Positions 24,401-32,164 of a DNA stretch of 64,000 nt are shown in pieces (position 1 is the first letter of the stretch; every line of letters begins with the position of its first letter). The DNA comes from Luidia sarsii (Eukaryota; Echinodermata; Asteroidea; Paxillosida; Luidiidae). Under the pieces are notes generated by a model. The model had not been told where the DNA came from and searched no databases. It worked only from the letters and a program-made list of their open reading frames with translations. The stretch is from positions 27,665,134 to 27,729,133 of the forward strand of contig OX465101.1 of assembly GCA_949987565.1 (NCBI GenBank). Direction: 5' to 3'. Both the position numbers and the translations under genes were made by a program.

Positions 24401-27400
24401 GACAAAGAGCGAAGCACAGAAACCATACGGTCTATCACATCTTACGATGGGTTATCGGTCGTAAGTTGAGTTACAAGGCTTTGTGAAATCCGCCACTGAA
24501 CTATACAAATCTGCTCCTTTTTTTTAAAGGGAGAGGACATTGAAATTTGACTTGATCAACATGTCCAATTTTCTTTGCCCTTTTTCTCAGTGAAATTCTC
24601 TCGAATCTTTGAAAACTGAGTGGGCCTTATGCTACAGAAATGATGTTACACAGACAGCAGAGGATGAACAGCAGAGGGAGGCTGGTGGAAGAATAGCCCG
24701 ACCTTTTTTTGGCGCTAGCCGAACCTTTCCTAAAGGCAGATGGTTTGGAGGGGTCTCAGGGTATCCGAGTGTGGAGGTAGCGAGTCAAGGATGGTGACAC
24801 CATGTGGAAATCTCTCTCTCTTTTGTGATTGTGTGTGGCTATGAAAAGAACTAATGAGCAGTGTGCTCTGTCCATTCTAGAGCACACTGCTCATACTGTT
24901 CCAAAACGGTGAGCATCGGTTCTCTTCAGAATCACACATACTCACAAAAGGTATATTTCCACACGATGTCGCCACAAACCAGCTTCGTCCGGCAGAAAGT
25001 TTCCTGGCGGCAGTCTCCTGACGACGGGCAGCCTTGGGTCACTGGCCGATTTCAGAGCCGCGCTCCGTCTCAAGAAAGAGACGTGCTAGACGACGTCGCC
25101 GCAAACCTTCCGCTCGGCAGACAGCTTGTCTGATTTGTGCTTGCAGGAGTTCTCCAAGACGCTGGGGGCGAGGGCGGTGGTCTACATCAACGTGGATCTG
25201 GCCGTCCAGGGCAACTACACCTTCCGAGCCAAGGCCACGCCCAACCTCTTCTCGGCCGTCTACCAGGCAGCCAAGGCGGTGCCCGACACCCCGGACCCCG
25301 GTCACAAGGACACCGTCTACGAGACCTGGCTGGACAGGAACCCTTGGTCGGACAAGCCCTATCCATAGTAAGCCCCTTTTTTTTTACGAATCCCCGGATC
25401 AGGCTCGGGCTCGGCCTCTGTCCCCCCGTCACACAAAACCTGCAAAGTACAAGTTGTGATTTAGGATAACATCTTATGGATAGCACCTAAAGGCTAGCCA
25501 GTGGGGAAGGGTGCATAGCTTCCATAGCAACAACTACTTCATCAGAAAAATAATACACAGAAATAATCAGTCATTATACCAAACTGTATGACTCATGAAT
25601 ATTAATCTGTTTCATCAATTCAAACAAACAAAGGAAAAACTGACTGGGAACTTTTAAGCCAATTAAAAAATTGGCAAAAAAAACTTTGACTGCACCAGGA
25701 CTTAAACCAGAGACCTCTAGTTTTCCATACCAGCGCTCTTACCTTCTGAGCTATCCGGCCCTTAGATGGTGGCCTTCCCAAATAGTCAACTAGTCGATGC
25801 CGAGACAGGGATGCCAGTCAGAAGCAATTCAACCATTAACTGCCATATATCTCCAGGGATCAGCACTAGTACGTTAATCCAGAGGTCTCAGTTTCAAGTC
25901 CCGGTCCAGTCAAAGTTTTCTTTACCAAATTTTCAATGTGCTTCATCAATATTTGTTAGCATTGCATGTTTGGGAGTGATTCGGAATTGGAATTGAATAC
26001 ATAGAAAAGGTGCCTGGGAGTGGCAGTGAAATTAGATTTGACTGACCTTCACTGGTGCCCACCACTCTAATGGAATGTGGATTTTGCTTGTGTCACCAGT
26101 GTTTCCAATATAGGCTCTGGGAGTGACTATGCATCGTTCCTCGGGGAGCTGGGTATATCTGCCGTGGATCTTCGCTACACCTTTGACAGAGTAAGTCACC
26201 AATCCGGTTTTTGGAAACATGGCAAAGAAGATTTGATTGGGGCGGGACTGGAACCCGAGACCTCTGGTTTAACGTATCAGCGCTCTTACTACCTGAGCTG
26301 TCCAGCCCATAGATGGCAGCCTTCCCAAATAGTGTCTATAGAATGGAATCCATTATGGTGGATATTTCTGCCTTTAATAAAAAAGGTCCTGCTTGGTTTG
26401 AGACGTCAGGCCCTCCAATTGCCTCATTTTTCACTGTCCCCCAAGCACACCATTGAATGTGATTGTAAGATATGTGCCAGTCAAATAGAAATCAGTTTAC
26501 GGTTTACGCACCGTTCTGTAGTGTAAGAAATAAGAATAAGAAGTAAGAATTTCTCAAAAAGTACAGCATCCCAGACCGTAAGATTTCAACATCAGGATTC
26601 TATCATGACAATCTACAACCTGTAAATTAGAAGGAAATCTGTGGACAACTGATGTTTTCCGATCTTTCCACTAAATTTTAAGGTTTACATTTTGGTAATT
26701 TTAGTCAGTAAGCAGTTTGCAACATTTTTGTATATCACCTTCCCAAAGTTGTAATAGAAAATAAGTGATGCAGTGACAGATTGGTGCTCTTTGTCCTCCG
26801 CGCCCAGGAGTACAAGATATCCAGCTACCCACTGTACCACTCCATGTACGAGACCTTCCACCTGGTGTCGGAGATCATGGACCCCGGCTTCCACTACCAC
26901 CTGGCCGTGGCGCGGGTCATGACCGAGCTGGCGAGGTCCATGGCTGACGCCCTGCTCTTGCCCTTTGACTGCCGGACCTACGTCAGCCATCTGGCCGGCT
27001 CCGTTGCCAGCCTGAAGTCCAAGTACACCCAGCAGATGGGAGAGCGAGGCATCACGTTTGGTGAGTCCATGGATTGACCGATCTTTTACCTCCATCTCAT
27101 GGTAAAACAAATACTTGGGTGTTTGCGTCTGAAATGAAAGGCGTGGGTGTGTGATCCCTGGAGACATGCGGCAGTTAACGGTTGAATTGCTTCTCTTTTG
27201 ACTGGCGCCCCCACCCTGGCAAAGACTAGTTGATTATTTAGGAAGGCCGCCATCTAAGGGCTGGATAGCTCAGATGGTAAGAGTGCTGGTACGTTAATCC
27301 AGAGATCTTGGAGCTTCAACTCCCAGTCCAGTCAAAGTCTTCTTTGCCGTTTTTCAAAATAAAGTGTTTAAAAGTTCCCAGTCAGTTTTTCCTATATTTG

Positions 27401-28945
27401 TTCGACTTAAAAACATAACAAATTGAGAAACAAAGACTTCGATGACGATGATGATGGGGGCTTTCATGCTAGTCTTTTCCCACTGTTCCATCATTTGGTG
27501 CTAAGACGTTGCCGCAATGATCACGGTGCACAGGGTCTGCTAAGCATTACGGCTGACTCTTTGTCCACAATTGATTGCCTTCCCCTTCCAGACGCCATCG
27601 ATGCGGCACTGGCCAGTCTTCAGGAGGCAGCGGAACAAGTACACACCTACATCGAGGGCATGGACAAGACGGAGTAAGTGCCATCTTCCATTGGGTGGGG
27701 GGGGGTGGTCATGGAGAATGATGCTTCGTTACTCTGAAAACTGGAAAACACAGGTTTGGGTTCTTTTGTTGAAGTCGGGGCTTGGGTCTTCTCCAAAAAG
27801 GCCTCCCATTTTTTCATGCCCTGTACTTTAAAACGGATGAAAGAAGTGGAGAACAAAGCCAGAGTCTAGCCTGGTTTTAGAAGAGGGCCACAGTGTTCAG
27901 ACGGTTGTTGTAGATCAAGCTAACCATTCCACGGGCCCCATTTTCTTAGAGCTTCGTATTATAGTCACTTCGCACAGGGCCGGGTCTCTGGTTCAAACCC
28001 TGTTCCAGTCCAATGCTTGAAAGCCAACACTGTGAGGTCAGTGATGCAATGAGAGGGGTAGTGCCTGCCCATGGTGTGAACATCATGCACTGAGCTATGA
28101 TCTGTTCTTCATTCCAGTCCCTTTGCGGTGAGGAAGGTCAACGACCAGTTGATGTTGATGGAGAGAGGGTTCATCGACCCACTGGGCCTGCCTGGGCGAT
28201 CCCTTCAGAGGTAGGGTTTTATAATACTTTTTTAGGAAGTGTATATTAACCCGGCAATCACAGGAGGATGAGCGATGCACAGACACCATACAACCTGTCA
28301 AACCTTACGATGGGTTGTCCACCGTACGCTTAGTTATGATGGGCTTGAAGACTCTGTGAAATCCCTCCCTGATGCATTGATTCACTGATTGACTGATCAT
28401 TTACTGTCTTCTGCATACCAAAGAAATTATGTCATCCATGGTTCTCAATACAATATTTTTGCATTGTAAATATCTTGAGTTCTAGTAATTTTGCGGAATA
28501 AATAAACAACAGATTACAAGTGATGACAATAATTTTATATATTACACAATTCTCCATAATGTTACCTAATATTCGATCCTAGGCAAGACCTTTCTACAAA
28601 ATACTGCTGGAGTGCTCTCCCTGCATCTGGCATGATTTGAATACCTTATCAAATGCTGCTTCTAACCTTGGCCTGTCCTTTCTCTCCCCCCCCCCCCCGT
28701 CCTCCCCTCCCCCCTCCTCCTCTTCCTCCGGGTTTGGCAGACACGTGGCCTTCGCCCCCAGCAGCAAGAACAGTTACTACGGCGACGCCTTCCCGGGCAT
28801 CGTCGATCTGATGTTCGACATCGGGAACGGGGACGACCCAGAGCAGTGGGACCTGATGCGCAAGCACATGTCAGTGGTGGCCTTCACCCTGCAGTCTGTA
28901 GCCAGCACACTCAGGGGTGCGGAGGTGCTCGGTGTACAGCCGTAG
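14995..28945 (+). CDS. FOLH1: Glutamate carboxypeptidase II / NAALADase-like membrane zinc peptidase (16 exons)
   Basis: Sixteen exons with GT-AG introns keep frame over 2463 bases (820 residues). This is a type II membrane M28 metallopeptidase of the FOLH1/NAALAD2 group, whose members remove C-terminal glutamate from peptides or folates outside the cell. Order seen: cytoplasmic tail 1-80, one hydrophobic span about 82-105, protease domain with inserted apical domain, C-terminal helical dimerisation domain. Zinc ligands all align: H446, D456 (bridging), E495, D523 and H621; E494 is the catalytic base. The tail is much longer than the roughly 19 residues of the human protein, which explains 820 against 750. 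R327 (human R210) and R605 (human R536) are kept, but D603 and S764 stand where human has R534 and K699. The start ATG at 14995 opens the only exon carrying the membrane span. Family and fold are very sure; the exact substrate is not. Confidence 0.95.
15612..15830. repeat. Intron-1 repeat, copy A
   Basis: It begins GCCTTTGAGAAAGGTTCTGC and continues TAGAATCTGGAAGTTTGCAA. The whole stretch recurs, diverged, at 17075-17300 in the same orientation. Confidence 0.6.
16595..16695. repeat. Half copy of the palindromic family in intron 1
   Basis: GTTGCAAACTGCATACTGAC, the family outer end, leads into GGGCCTGACGTTTCGATCC and AGCAGGACCTTTCT. The other half is missing. Confidence 0.6.
17075..17300. repeat. 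Intron-1 repeat, copy B
   Basis: Direct copy of 15612-15830, sharing GAAAGCAGCA, CTAACAAATCAAAAT and GTCAGCCAAAACTC-type blocks. The copies are about 1.46 kb apart. Confidence 0.6.
17795..17951 (+). CDS. FOLH1: FOLH1-like exon 2
   Basis: Acceptor TTGTAG, donor GTGAGT. It completes the split Arg codon and continues with the [11 protein letters not shown] block typical of the start of the GCPII ectodomain, ending at SEKPNY. Intron 1 before it is 2.36 kb and full of repeats. Confidence 0.95.
18298..18822. mobile_element. Harbinger-like MITE, 525 bp, in FOLH1-like intron 2
   Basis: Terminal inverted repeats AGCCGTGTCCGCACTGGACTT and AAGTTCAGTGCGGACGCGGCT are flanked by TAA on both sides (18295-18297 and 18823-18825). 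A 3-bp TWA duplication is the signature of the PIF/Harbinger superfamily. A reversed copy is at 37539-38067. No transposase frame is present. Confidence 0.8.
18858..18989 (+). CDS. FOLH1: FOLH1-like exon 3
   Basis: Acceptor ATGCCAG, donor GTATGT; 132 bases in phase 0. It encodes the start of the apical region ([12 protein letters not shown] to NGTVE). A Harbinger-like element ends 35 bp upstream of this exon. Confidence 0.93.
19345..19470 (+). CDS. FOLH1: FOLH1-like exon 4
   Basis: Acceptor TTGACAG, donor GTGAGA; 126 bases in phase 0. It encodes [10 protein letters not shown] and GKIAIARYG, conserved apical-domain strands of GCPII. Confidence 0.95.
20113..20385. mobile_element. hAT-like CAGGGAT MITE, copy 1
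   Basis: It begins CAGGGATTTCC and ends CTTACATCCCTG; its body is the reverse complement of 34962-35239. TAATTA abuts both ends. CAGGG-type ends fit hAT elements. Confidence 0.6.
20459..20651 (+). CDS. FOLH1: FOLH1-like exon 5
   Basis: Acceptor CGCGCAG, donor GTAGGA; 193 bases. It encodes FSDPADYA, the GVQRG motif with R327 (human R210, a glutamate-carboxylate contact in the S1' site) and DPLTPGYPS. All are hallmarks of this family. Confidence 0.96.
20708..20912. repeat. Short inverted-repeat element in intron 5
   Basis: It shares CTCCGGCTTTGTCT, GGCATGAAAACCGGA and GTTTTCAGCTTGTGGATAAC with the copy at 22955-23195 in opposite order, and with 27724-27891. Confidence 0.55.
21172..21262 (+). 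CDS. FOLH1: FOLH1-like exon 6
   Basis: Acceptor CTGGCAG, donor GTGAGT; 91 bases. It encodes [12 protein letters not shown], matching the family's SIPVHPIGY block. Confidence 0.95.
21490..21905 (-). mobile_element. Probable Penelope-like retroelement remnant in intron 6
   Basis: It carries the CTGATGA...CGAAACGTC segment known from Penelope-like terminal repeats (21516-21549, minus strand). Duplicated GGTGGTCGCTGAGGCGGGAA-like blocks follow. No reverse transcriptase or GIY-YIG frame remains. Its outer limits are uncertain. Confidence 0.5.
21516..21549 (-). ncRNA. Hammerhead ribozyme core (candidate)
   Basis: On the minus strand: CTGATGA (21549-21543), a stem II formed by GTCCAG and CTGGTC with a six-base loop and one mismatch, then GAAAC and GTC. 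CTC before and GAG after can form the start of stem I. Stem III is minimal: AC directly meets GT, as in dimer-active hammerheads of Penelope-like elements. Confidence 0.55.
22035..22124 (+). CDS. FOLH1: FOLH1-like exon 7
   Basis: Acceptor CCCTCAG, donor GTGAGC; 90 bases. It encodes the [17 protein letters not shown] segment, corresponding to the weakly conserved loop SSWRGS..YNVGP of GCPII. Confidence 0.92.
22241..22326 (+). CDS. FOLH1: FOLH1-like exon 8
   Basis: Acceptor CTTGCAG, donor GTAAGC; 86 bases. It encodes [13 protein letters not shown], just before the zinc-binding exon. Confidence 0.95.
22535..22715. repeat. Degenerate SINE copies, forward then reverse
   Basis: TATAGCTCAGGTGGTAGAGC at about 22,547 is an A-box-like segment. 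GGAACTTGAACTCGAGACC at about 22,676 is the reversed B-box side of another copy. Confidence 0.5.
22955..23195. mobile_element. About 240-bp TIR element in intron 8
   Basis: Ends CTTTTCAAAAACCCGGCTTAG and CTAAGCCGGGTTTTGGAAAAG are inverted repeats. It is the best preserved of three copies, all in introns of this gene. Confidence 0.65.
23288..23407 (+). CDS. FOLH1: FOLH1-like exon 9: first zinc ligands
   Basis: Acceptor GTTGCAG, donor GTAGGG; 120 bases. It encodes [13 protein letters not shown] with zinc ligand H446, then AVDPSSG with bridging ligand D456. Spacing of ten residues matches human H377/D387. Confidence 0.97.
23730..23969 (+). repeat. tRNA-derived SINE in intron 9
   Basis: Leader GTGATCCCTGGAGATATA, a damaged A-box region, GGGTTCAAGTCCCGGTCC as B box, then the tail TTTCTTTGCCATTT and AGTTCCCAGTCAGTTG. 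Confidence 0.65.
24000..24145. mobile_element. Full palindromic-family element in intron 9
   Basis: Arms CAAACTGCTCACTGACTAAG to GAGGGCCCGACGTTTCCATC, a GCCTTTGAG centre, then GGTCCTGCTAGGATCAAAACG and the inverse arm. It ends about 43 bp before exon 10. Confidence 0.7.
24188..24273 (+). CDS. FOLH1: FOLH1-like exon 10: catalytic glutamate
   Basis: Acceptor AATGCAG, donor GTAGGC; 86 bases. It encodes RPRRSLVF and [11 protein letters not shown], holding catalytic base E494 and zinc ligand E495. A palindromic repeat ends about 43 bp upstream of the acceptor. Confidence 0.96.
24380..24496. repeat. TCACAAAGCCTTG-type repeat copy in intron 10
   Basis: AAACCATACGG, TTACGATGGGTTATC and GGCTTTGTGAAATCC are shared with 28251-28375, 45494-45644 and 46611-46742. 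Confidence 0.5.
25147..25367 (+). CDS. FOLH1: FOLH1-like exon 11
   Basis: Acceptor CTTGCAG, donor GTAAGC; 221 bases, high GC. It encodes YINVD with zinc ligand D523 and GNYTFRA, whose Arg aligns with human R463. The apparent TAG at the end is split by the donor, so reading continues. Confidence 0.96.
25619..25935. repeat. Reverse SINE abutting a forward partial SINE
   Basis: The reverse copy runs from TTTTTCC-type tail complement (CAAAGGAAAAACTGACTGGG) through GAGCTATCCGGCCC to CCAGGGATCA. From about 25,868 a forward fragment follows (TTAATCCAGAGGTCTCAG, CAAGTCCCGGTCCAGTC). Confidence 0.65.
26100..26190 (+). CDS. FOLH1: FOLH1-like exon 12
   Basis: Acceptor TCACCAG, donor GTAAGT; 91 bases. 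It encodes [15 protein letters not shown] and AVDLRYT. D603 replaces the first Arg of the human S1 arginine pair (R534) while R605 keeps the second (R536). A reverse tRNA-like SINE starts about 25 bp downstream. Confidence 0.95.
26214..26335 (-). repeat. tRNA-derived SINE, reverse, in intron 12
   Basis: Reverse strand reads tRNA-like A box (TAGTAAGAGCGCTGATACG) and B box (GGGTTCCAGTCCC). It starts about 25 bp after exon 12. Confidence 0.65.
26375..26745. repeat. Palindromic-family half, internal repeat and tail
   Basis: AAAGGTCCTGCTTGGTTTGAG and GACGTCAGGCCCTCCAATTG, then the 9285-type block (26503-26668), then the family tail GTCAGTAAGCAGTTTGCAAC. The order suggests one longer element. Confidence 0.5.
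26808..27060 (+). CDS. FOLH1: FOLH1-like exon 13: last zinc ligand
   Basis: Acceptor CGCCCAG, donor GTGAGT; 253 bases, high GC. It encodes [11 protein letters not shown] with zinc ligand H621 and the start of the C-terminal helical dimerisation domain. Confidence 0.96.
27125..27410 (+). repeat. tRNA-derived SINE, best copy, intron 13
   Basis: Leader GTGATCCCTGGAGACATG and CAAAGACTAGTTGATTATTT, then a tRNA-like body at 27258-27338 (A box TAGCTCAGATGGTAAGAG; B-box region degenerate), then the tail AAGTTCCCAGTCAGTTTTTC. Not counted as a tRNA gene. Confidence 0.75.
27592..27673 (+). CDS. FOLH1: FOLH1-like exon 14
   Basis: Acceptor CTTCCAG, donor GTAAGT; 82 bases. It encodes a helical segment ([14 protein letters not shown]) of the TfR-like dimerisation domain. 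Confidence 0.92.
27724..27891. repeat. Third copy of the 22955-type element
   Basis: GAAAACTGGAAAACACAGG, TTTTCATGCCCTGTACTT and CCTGGTTTTAGAAGAGGGCC align with 22955-23195 in the same orientation. Confidence 0.5.
28118..28210 (+). CDS. FOLH1: FOLH1-like exon 15
   Basis: Acceptor ATTCCAG, donor GTAGGG; 93 bases. It encodes [20 protein letters not shown], a strongly conserved C-terminal block of GCPII proteins. Confidence 0.96.
28251..28375. repeat. TCACAAAGCCTTG-type repeat copy in intron 15
   Basis: GATGAGCGATGCACAGACACC and CCTTACGATGGGTTGTCC match the copy at 46611. Confidence 0.5.
28741..28945 (+). CDS. FOLH1: FOLH1-like exon 16 and stop
   Basis: A long C/T tract precedes the acceptor TTGGCAG; the TAG stop is at 28943-28945. 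It encodes [19 protein letters not shown] and the C-terminal helix. S764-Y765 sit where human GCPII has K699-Y700; that lysine contacts the glutamate gamma-carboxylate. Confidence 0.95.
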
Positions 28946-29998
28946 ACGGCATGTGCCTCCAGCAGGCATGGGTCCGCCGTCACTCAGTTTTTTTCCCCCC
29001 TCACCAAGCCAGCCGGATTACTAGCCTCGACAATTTGAACTGGCCCGCCGGTTGTTTTTTTTTACTTTCGTTTCGGTCACGTTTTGGCAGCGGCTCAGTT
29101 GTCGTTTTGGATTTCAGGCTGATGCATTGCCACTCAGTGCAGACCTTTGACAAATACATTGAGGCTTGTTATGGATAAAGTTCTGATCTGTGGTCATGCT
29201 GTACGGAAATTGTCTCAGGGTGCTCTGGTCTGTTGCGCAGGGGGAGGCATTGAGAGCGGGCCAGTTGGGGGTAACCTTCAAGAGGCCTTAGACAATTCCG
29301 ACTGTCTTTTGGCCACTGTGGCCACTGGGTCCCAACTTAATTTGAATCCTGCGCAAGCTAGTCAGAGGATCACAAGCTCCATCTAGCCAACAGTGCATTG
29401 AGGACCCGTGGAATTCATGAATGACATAGTGACTTCTTGGCAATGACTCAAGTCTAGTACAATTACGTAGAAAAAGACATTATTCAGCTCTGAGAGTGGT
29501 AATGATGGAACAAACAAACCAGGTCACATTGACCAGTTAAGTCATACTTCTGGACTAAAACAAAAAATAGTTCATAGCCTGAAGAAAGAATCAAACCCTG
29601 TTATTCATCAATCTTACCATTGTGTCATTACAAAATATGTATAGAAATTATTATTACACATTAAATTGTTCACATTTGTACTTTGCTATCTTTCTATTTA
29701 TATGGTGATTTTCACTTTAAAGGGGTCAACTTCTTTAGGATTGTTATTGGTATGAATCTGTAATGGTTGTAGGACACTTAGATAAGCGATGTAATGTACA
29801 CTGTATTTTCAGTATTGTTGAATTGTGCGAAGCCAGACACATTTTACTAAACCTATGCACCTAGCCGCTCCCAAAGAAATCTGGCTGTCTGAAGAAATTA
29901 TTGTTCATGTACATATGTTCAGGTAAAGAATGCTCTCTCTCACTCTCTCTCTCTCTCTCTCTCGGGAAATGAAATAAAGGATTTTCGGATCAATCATT
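28946..29998 (+). other. Probable 3' UTR of the FOLH1-like gene
   Basis: No coding signal follows the stop. A canonical AATAAA at 29973-29978 lies just after a (CT)n tract at about 29,935-29,963, giving a UTR of roughly 1.05 kb; ATTAAA near 29,660 is an alternative. The end is inferred, since no transcript data are available. Confidence 0.55.
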
Positions 29999-30301
29999 TG
30001 AACACTTATACTATGCATGAGACCCTTGAGTTATTTTGGTTGTTTACTTTCTGAGATTGAAGAGGTTTCTTAAGATGGACAGATTGTTCAAGAGATTTGG
30101 GAAATCTATCTATAGTATCTGCGTATCTATATAAATGATGCACATGTTTGTATAAATAATCAAATATATGAATTTATATATGTACGTATATGTGTACATG
30201 TATGTTACATGATATTCACACATCTGTATATATATGGACCAGGACTTGATCTCAGCTATTCAGCCCAGTATTTTTCATCACAAAAACATTCCCTGGCTTA
30301 A

Positions 30302-31003
30302 CCACTTCGCGCCGGGACCTCCGAATCCGGAGCTCCATTGGCTTGACTATGCGACGGGGCCCTCTGAATCCGGGCACCACTATTGTCCACATTCTAAACA
30401 AAGACTCTTTTCAGCTTAGAACAAAGCAATACAAATCAGTACAAAGACCCTTTTTGACGCAAGTTGCCACATGAATTGCAATATTAGCAGCAGTAATTGT
30501 GCAATTGTGGGACTTTTACTGTGGAGGATCGAGGGATACCGCGCTGCAGCTGAAAGCACGCGGGGGACATTGTCTTTGCATGCCACACAGCCCAACGGTC
30601 GTCGGTCTGTCATTGGAATTCCCCCCACATTCTTTACCGTAATCTGTACGCTCAGTTGTGGCCAACCAACTCGACGATTTGACTGCCTGGAGCGAAGGCT
30701 GGAGTCTGCAGTCAGGGATTGACAGCACCGTACACGCACACACACAAGTCCGTTACGGTCCATTGACGATGCACAATGGGCCCTTTTTCGAACGGATAAT
30801 CTCTTGACAAAAGCCACAATGACATCCGAATTGTGCCAGGTTTTACTCTCTTGTACCCATAGTGTACCCTTATTGATTTATTTCACAGAAATATATTGTT
30901 CCGATTCTTTTAGCGAGATTTGAAAATGATGCATTGTTCAAGAAAACCCGTATGGCGGTCATCGACGCTGAACCCCCCCCCCCCCCCCCCCGGCGCGAAG
31001 TGG
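30302..31003. mobile_element. piggyBac-like non-autonomous element, 702 bp
   Basis: Inverted ends CCACTTCGCGCCGGG and CCCGGCGCGAAGTGG are flanked by TTAA at 30298-30301 and 31004-31007, the piggyBac target signature. A C-run lies next to the right end. No transposase is recognisable. Confidence 0.75.
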
Positions 31004-31599
31004 TTAAGGGTCAGCAGAGAATGCTTTTTCTAGTAAGAAGTAAACGTCATTAACAAGACATTCCTTGGTAATAAATGTATGGCAGGGGTCAATTTTCATG
31101 ACCACAAAACTACGGGACAACTGAAGAATCTTGACCTGAATTCTTTTACAAGACCTGTACCTTAAATGAATGTCCATTTGGCAAGTTGTGTATACCGTAT
31201 GTGTACTATGTCTGCACGTGCATTAAGCAAGTCCATGAAGTCATAGGCACAAAGCACTGTTTTATTTTTCACCACAGAACATTTTTTAAGAAATGCCATA
31301 AACAAAGTGATGAAACTACAGCTTGCAATTTTAATCAGACATCAACTGTAATATTTGGCTCCATGGTTCTTAGTTATGCAAGAGAAAGACTCTAGACATG
31401 GGCCTACAGTCCAGTGTGATCACGCACTGGGCTAGACTGATGCTAAAAAATAAGTAGACTCAGTCCATGGTGTTGTCGATATTCCAAACCTTGTGTATAA
31501 AGAGACAACCCTGAGCTTATCTGACTTCTGTAGTCAAGCGCTGGAAACAATTTGAAAAATAATAAGATTCTGCCATACACAGCCCTTACATATTCAATT

Positions 31600-31745
31600 C
31601 AATATTTCAACAAAGTAAAGGGCCTGATGTCTCCATCCTAGCAGGACCTTTCCTGCCTTTGAGAAAGCTCCTGCTAGGATCGAAATGTCAGGCCCTCCAC
31701 TTTTTTGAGATTTGCAATTTGATAATTTAATTCAGTATGCAATTG
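31600..31745. mobile_element. Full palindromic-family element
   Basis: AGGGCCTGATGTCTCCATCC and AGCAGGACCTTTCC, centre TGCCTTTGAG, then GCTCCTGCTAGGATCGAAATG with the inverse arm. Lies between the two convergent genes. Confidence 0.65.
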
Positions 31746-32025
31746 AGCGACCAATGTTTACATGCCATCACGTGACTTATAGTGGGTATTTTTGCATCTC
31801 ATTTGATGCAGAACAGGAGTGGAAATGAGCAAAGAAGACTATCATATTGTCCACATTTGTCTTTGTACCTTTCCATGCTCTGTGCCAAGTGAGATAAAAA
31901 AATATCCACTATAACTCACATGATGACGCAATCGGTCTATTACACTATAAAAAAAGACGCCTCCAATATCAATATGAGAGACATATAATTTATAAGCCCT
32001 TATTAGAAAGACATTGGCACTTCAA

Positions 32026-32164
32026 TCAAAGTTTCTCAAAGGAAGGAAGTTGGCTTGGTTCCGGGGTTTGGGAGTCCAGGGCTGGGGAGGTGACATCAGC
32101 CGGTGGAAAGACACGGTCAACGACCAGGGTCAGAATTCCTTGTGTCAGCTGCGACTGTAAACGC
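32026..32164 (-). CDS. TTL: TTL exon 8 and stop
   Basis: Acceptor ATTTCAG; 139 bases. It encodes [17 protein letters not shown] and a Pro/Ser-rich tail ending FEKL, compared with IKL in vertebrate TTL. Confidence 0.93.

Noticed and set aside
25126..25368. Gene end at the TAG read through exon 11
   Set aside because: The TAG spans a GTAAGC donor; splicing to 26100 restores frame and continues the conserved GCPII sequence.
27258..27338. tRNA gene
   Set aside because: The A box is good but the acceptor and anticodon arms do not fold well, and the segment always sits inside a longer repeated unit, so it is a SINE body.
30416..30817. 133-codon minus-strand ORF within the piggyBac-like element
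   Set aside because: No piggyBac catalytic or zinc-finger pattern could be seen.
30973..30991. Poly-C run (others near 1,557, 7,548, 44,638 and G-run 63,033)
   Set aside because: Homopolymers of this length may be assembly or sequencing artefacts and carry no further signal.
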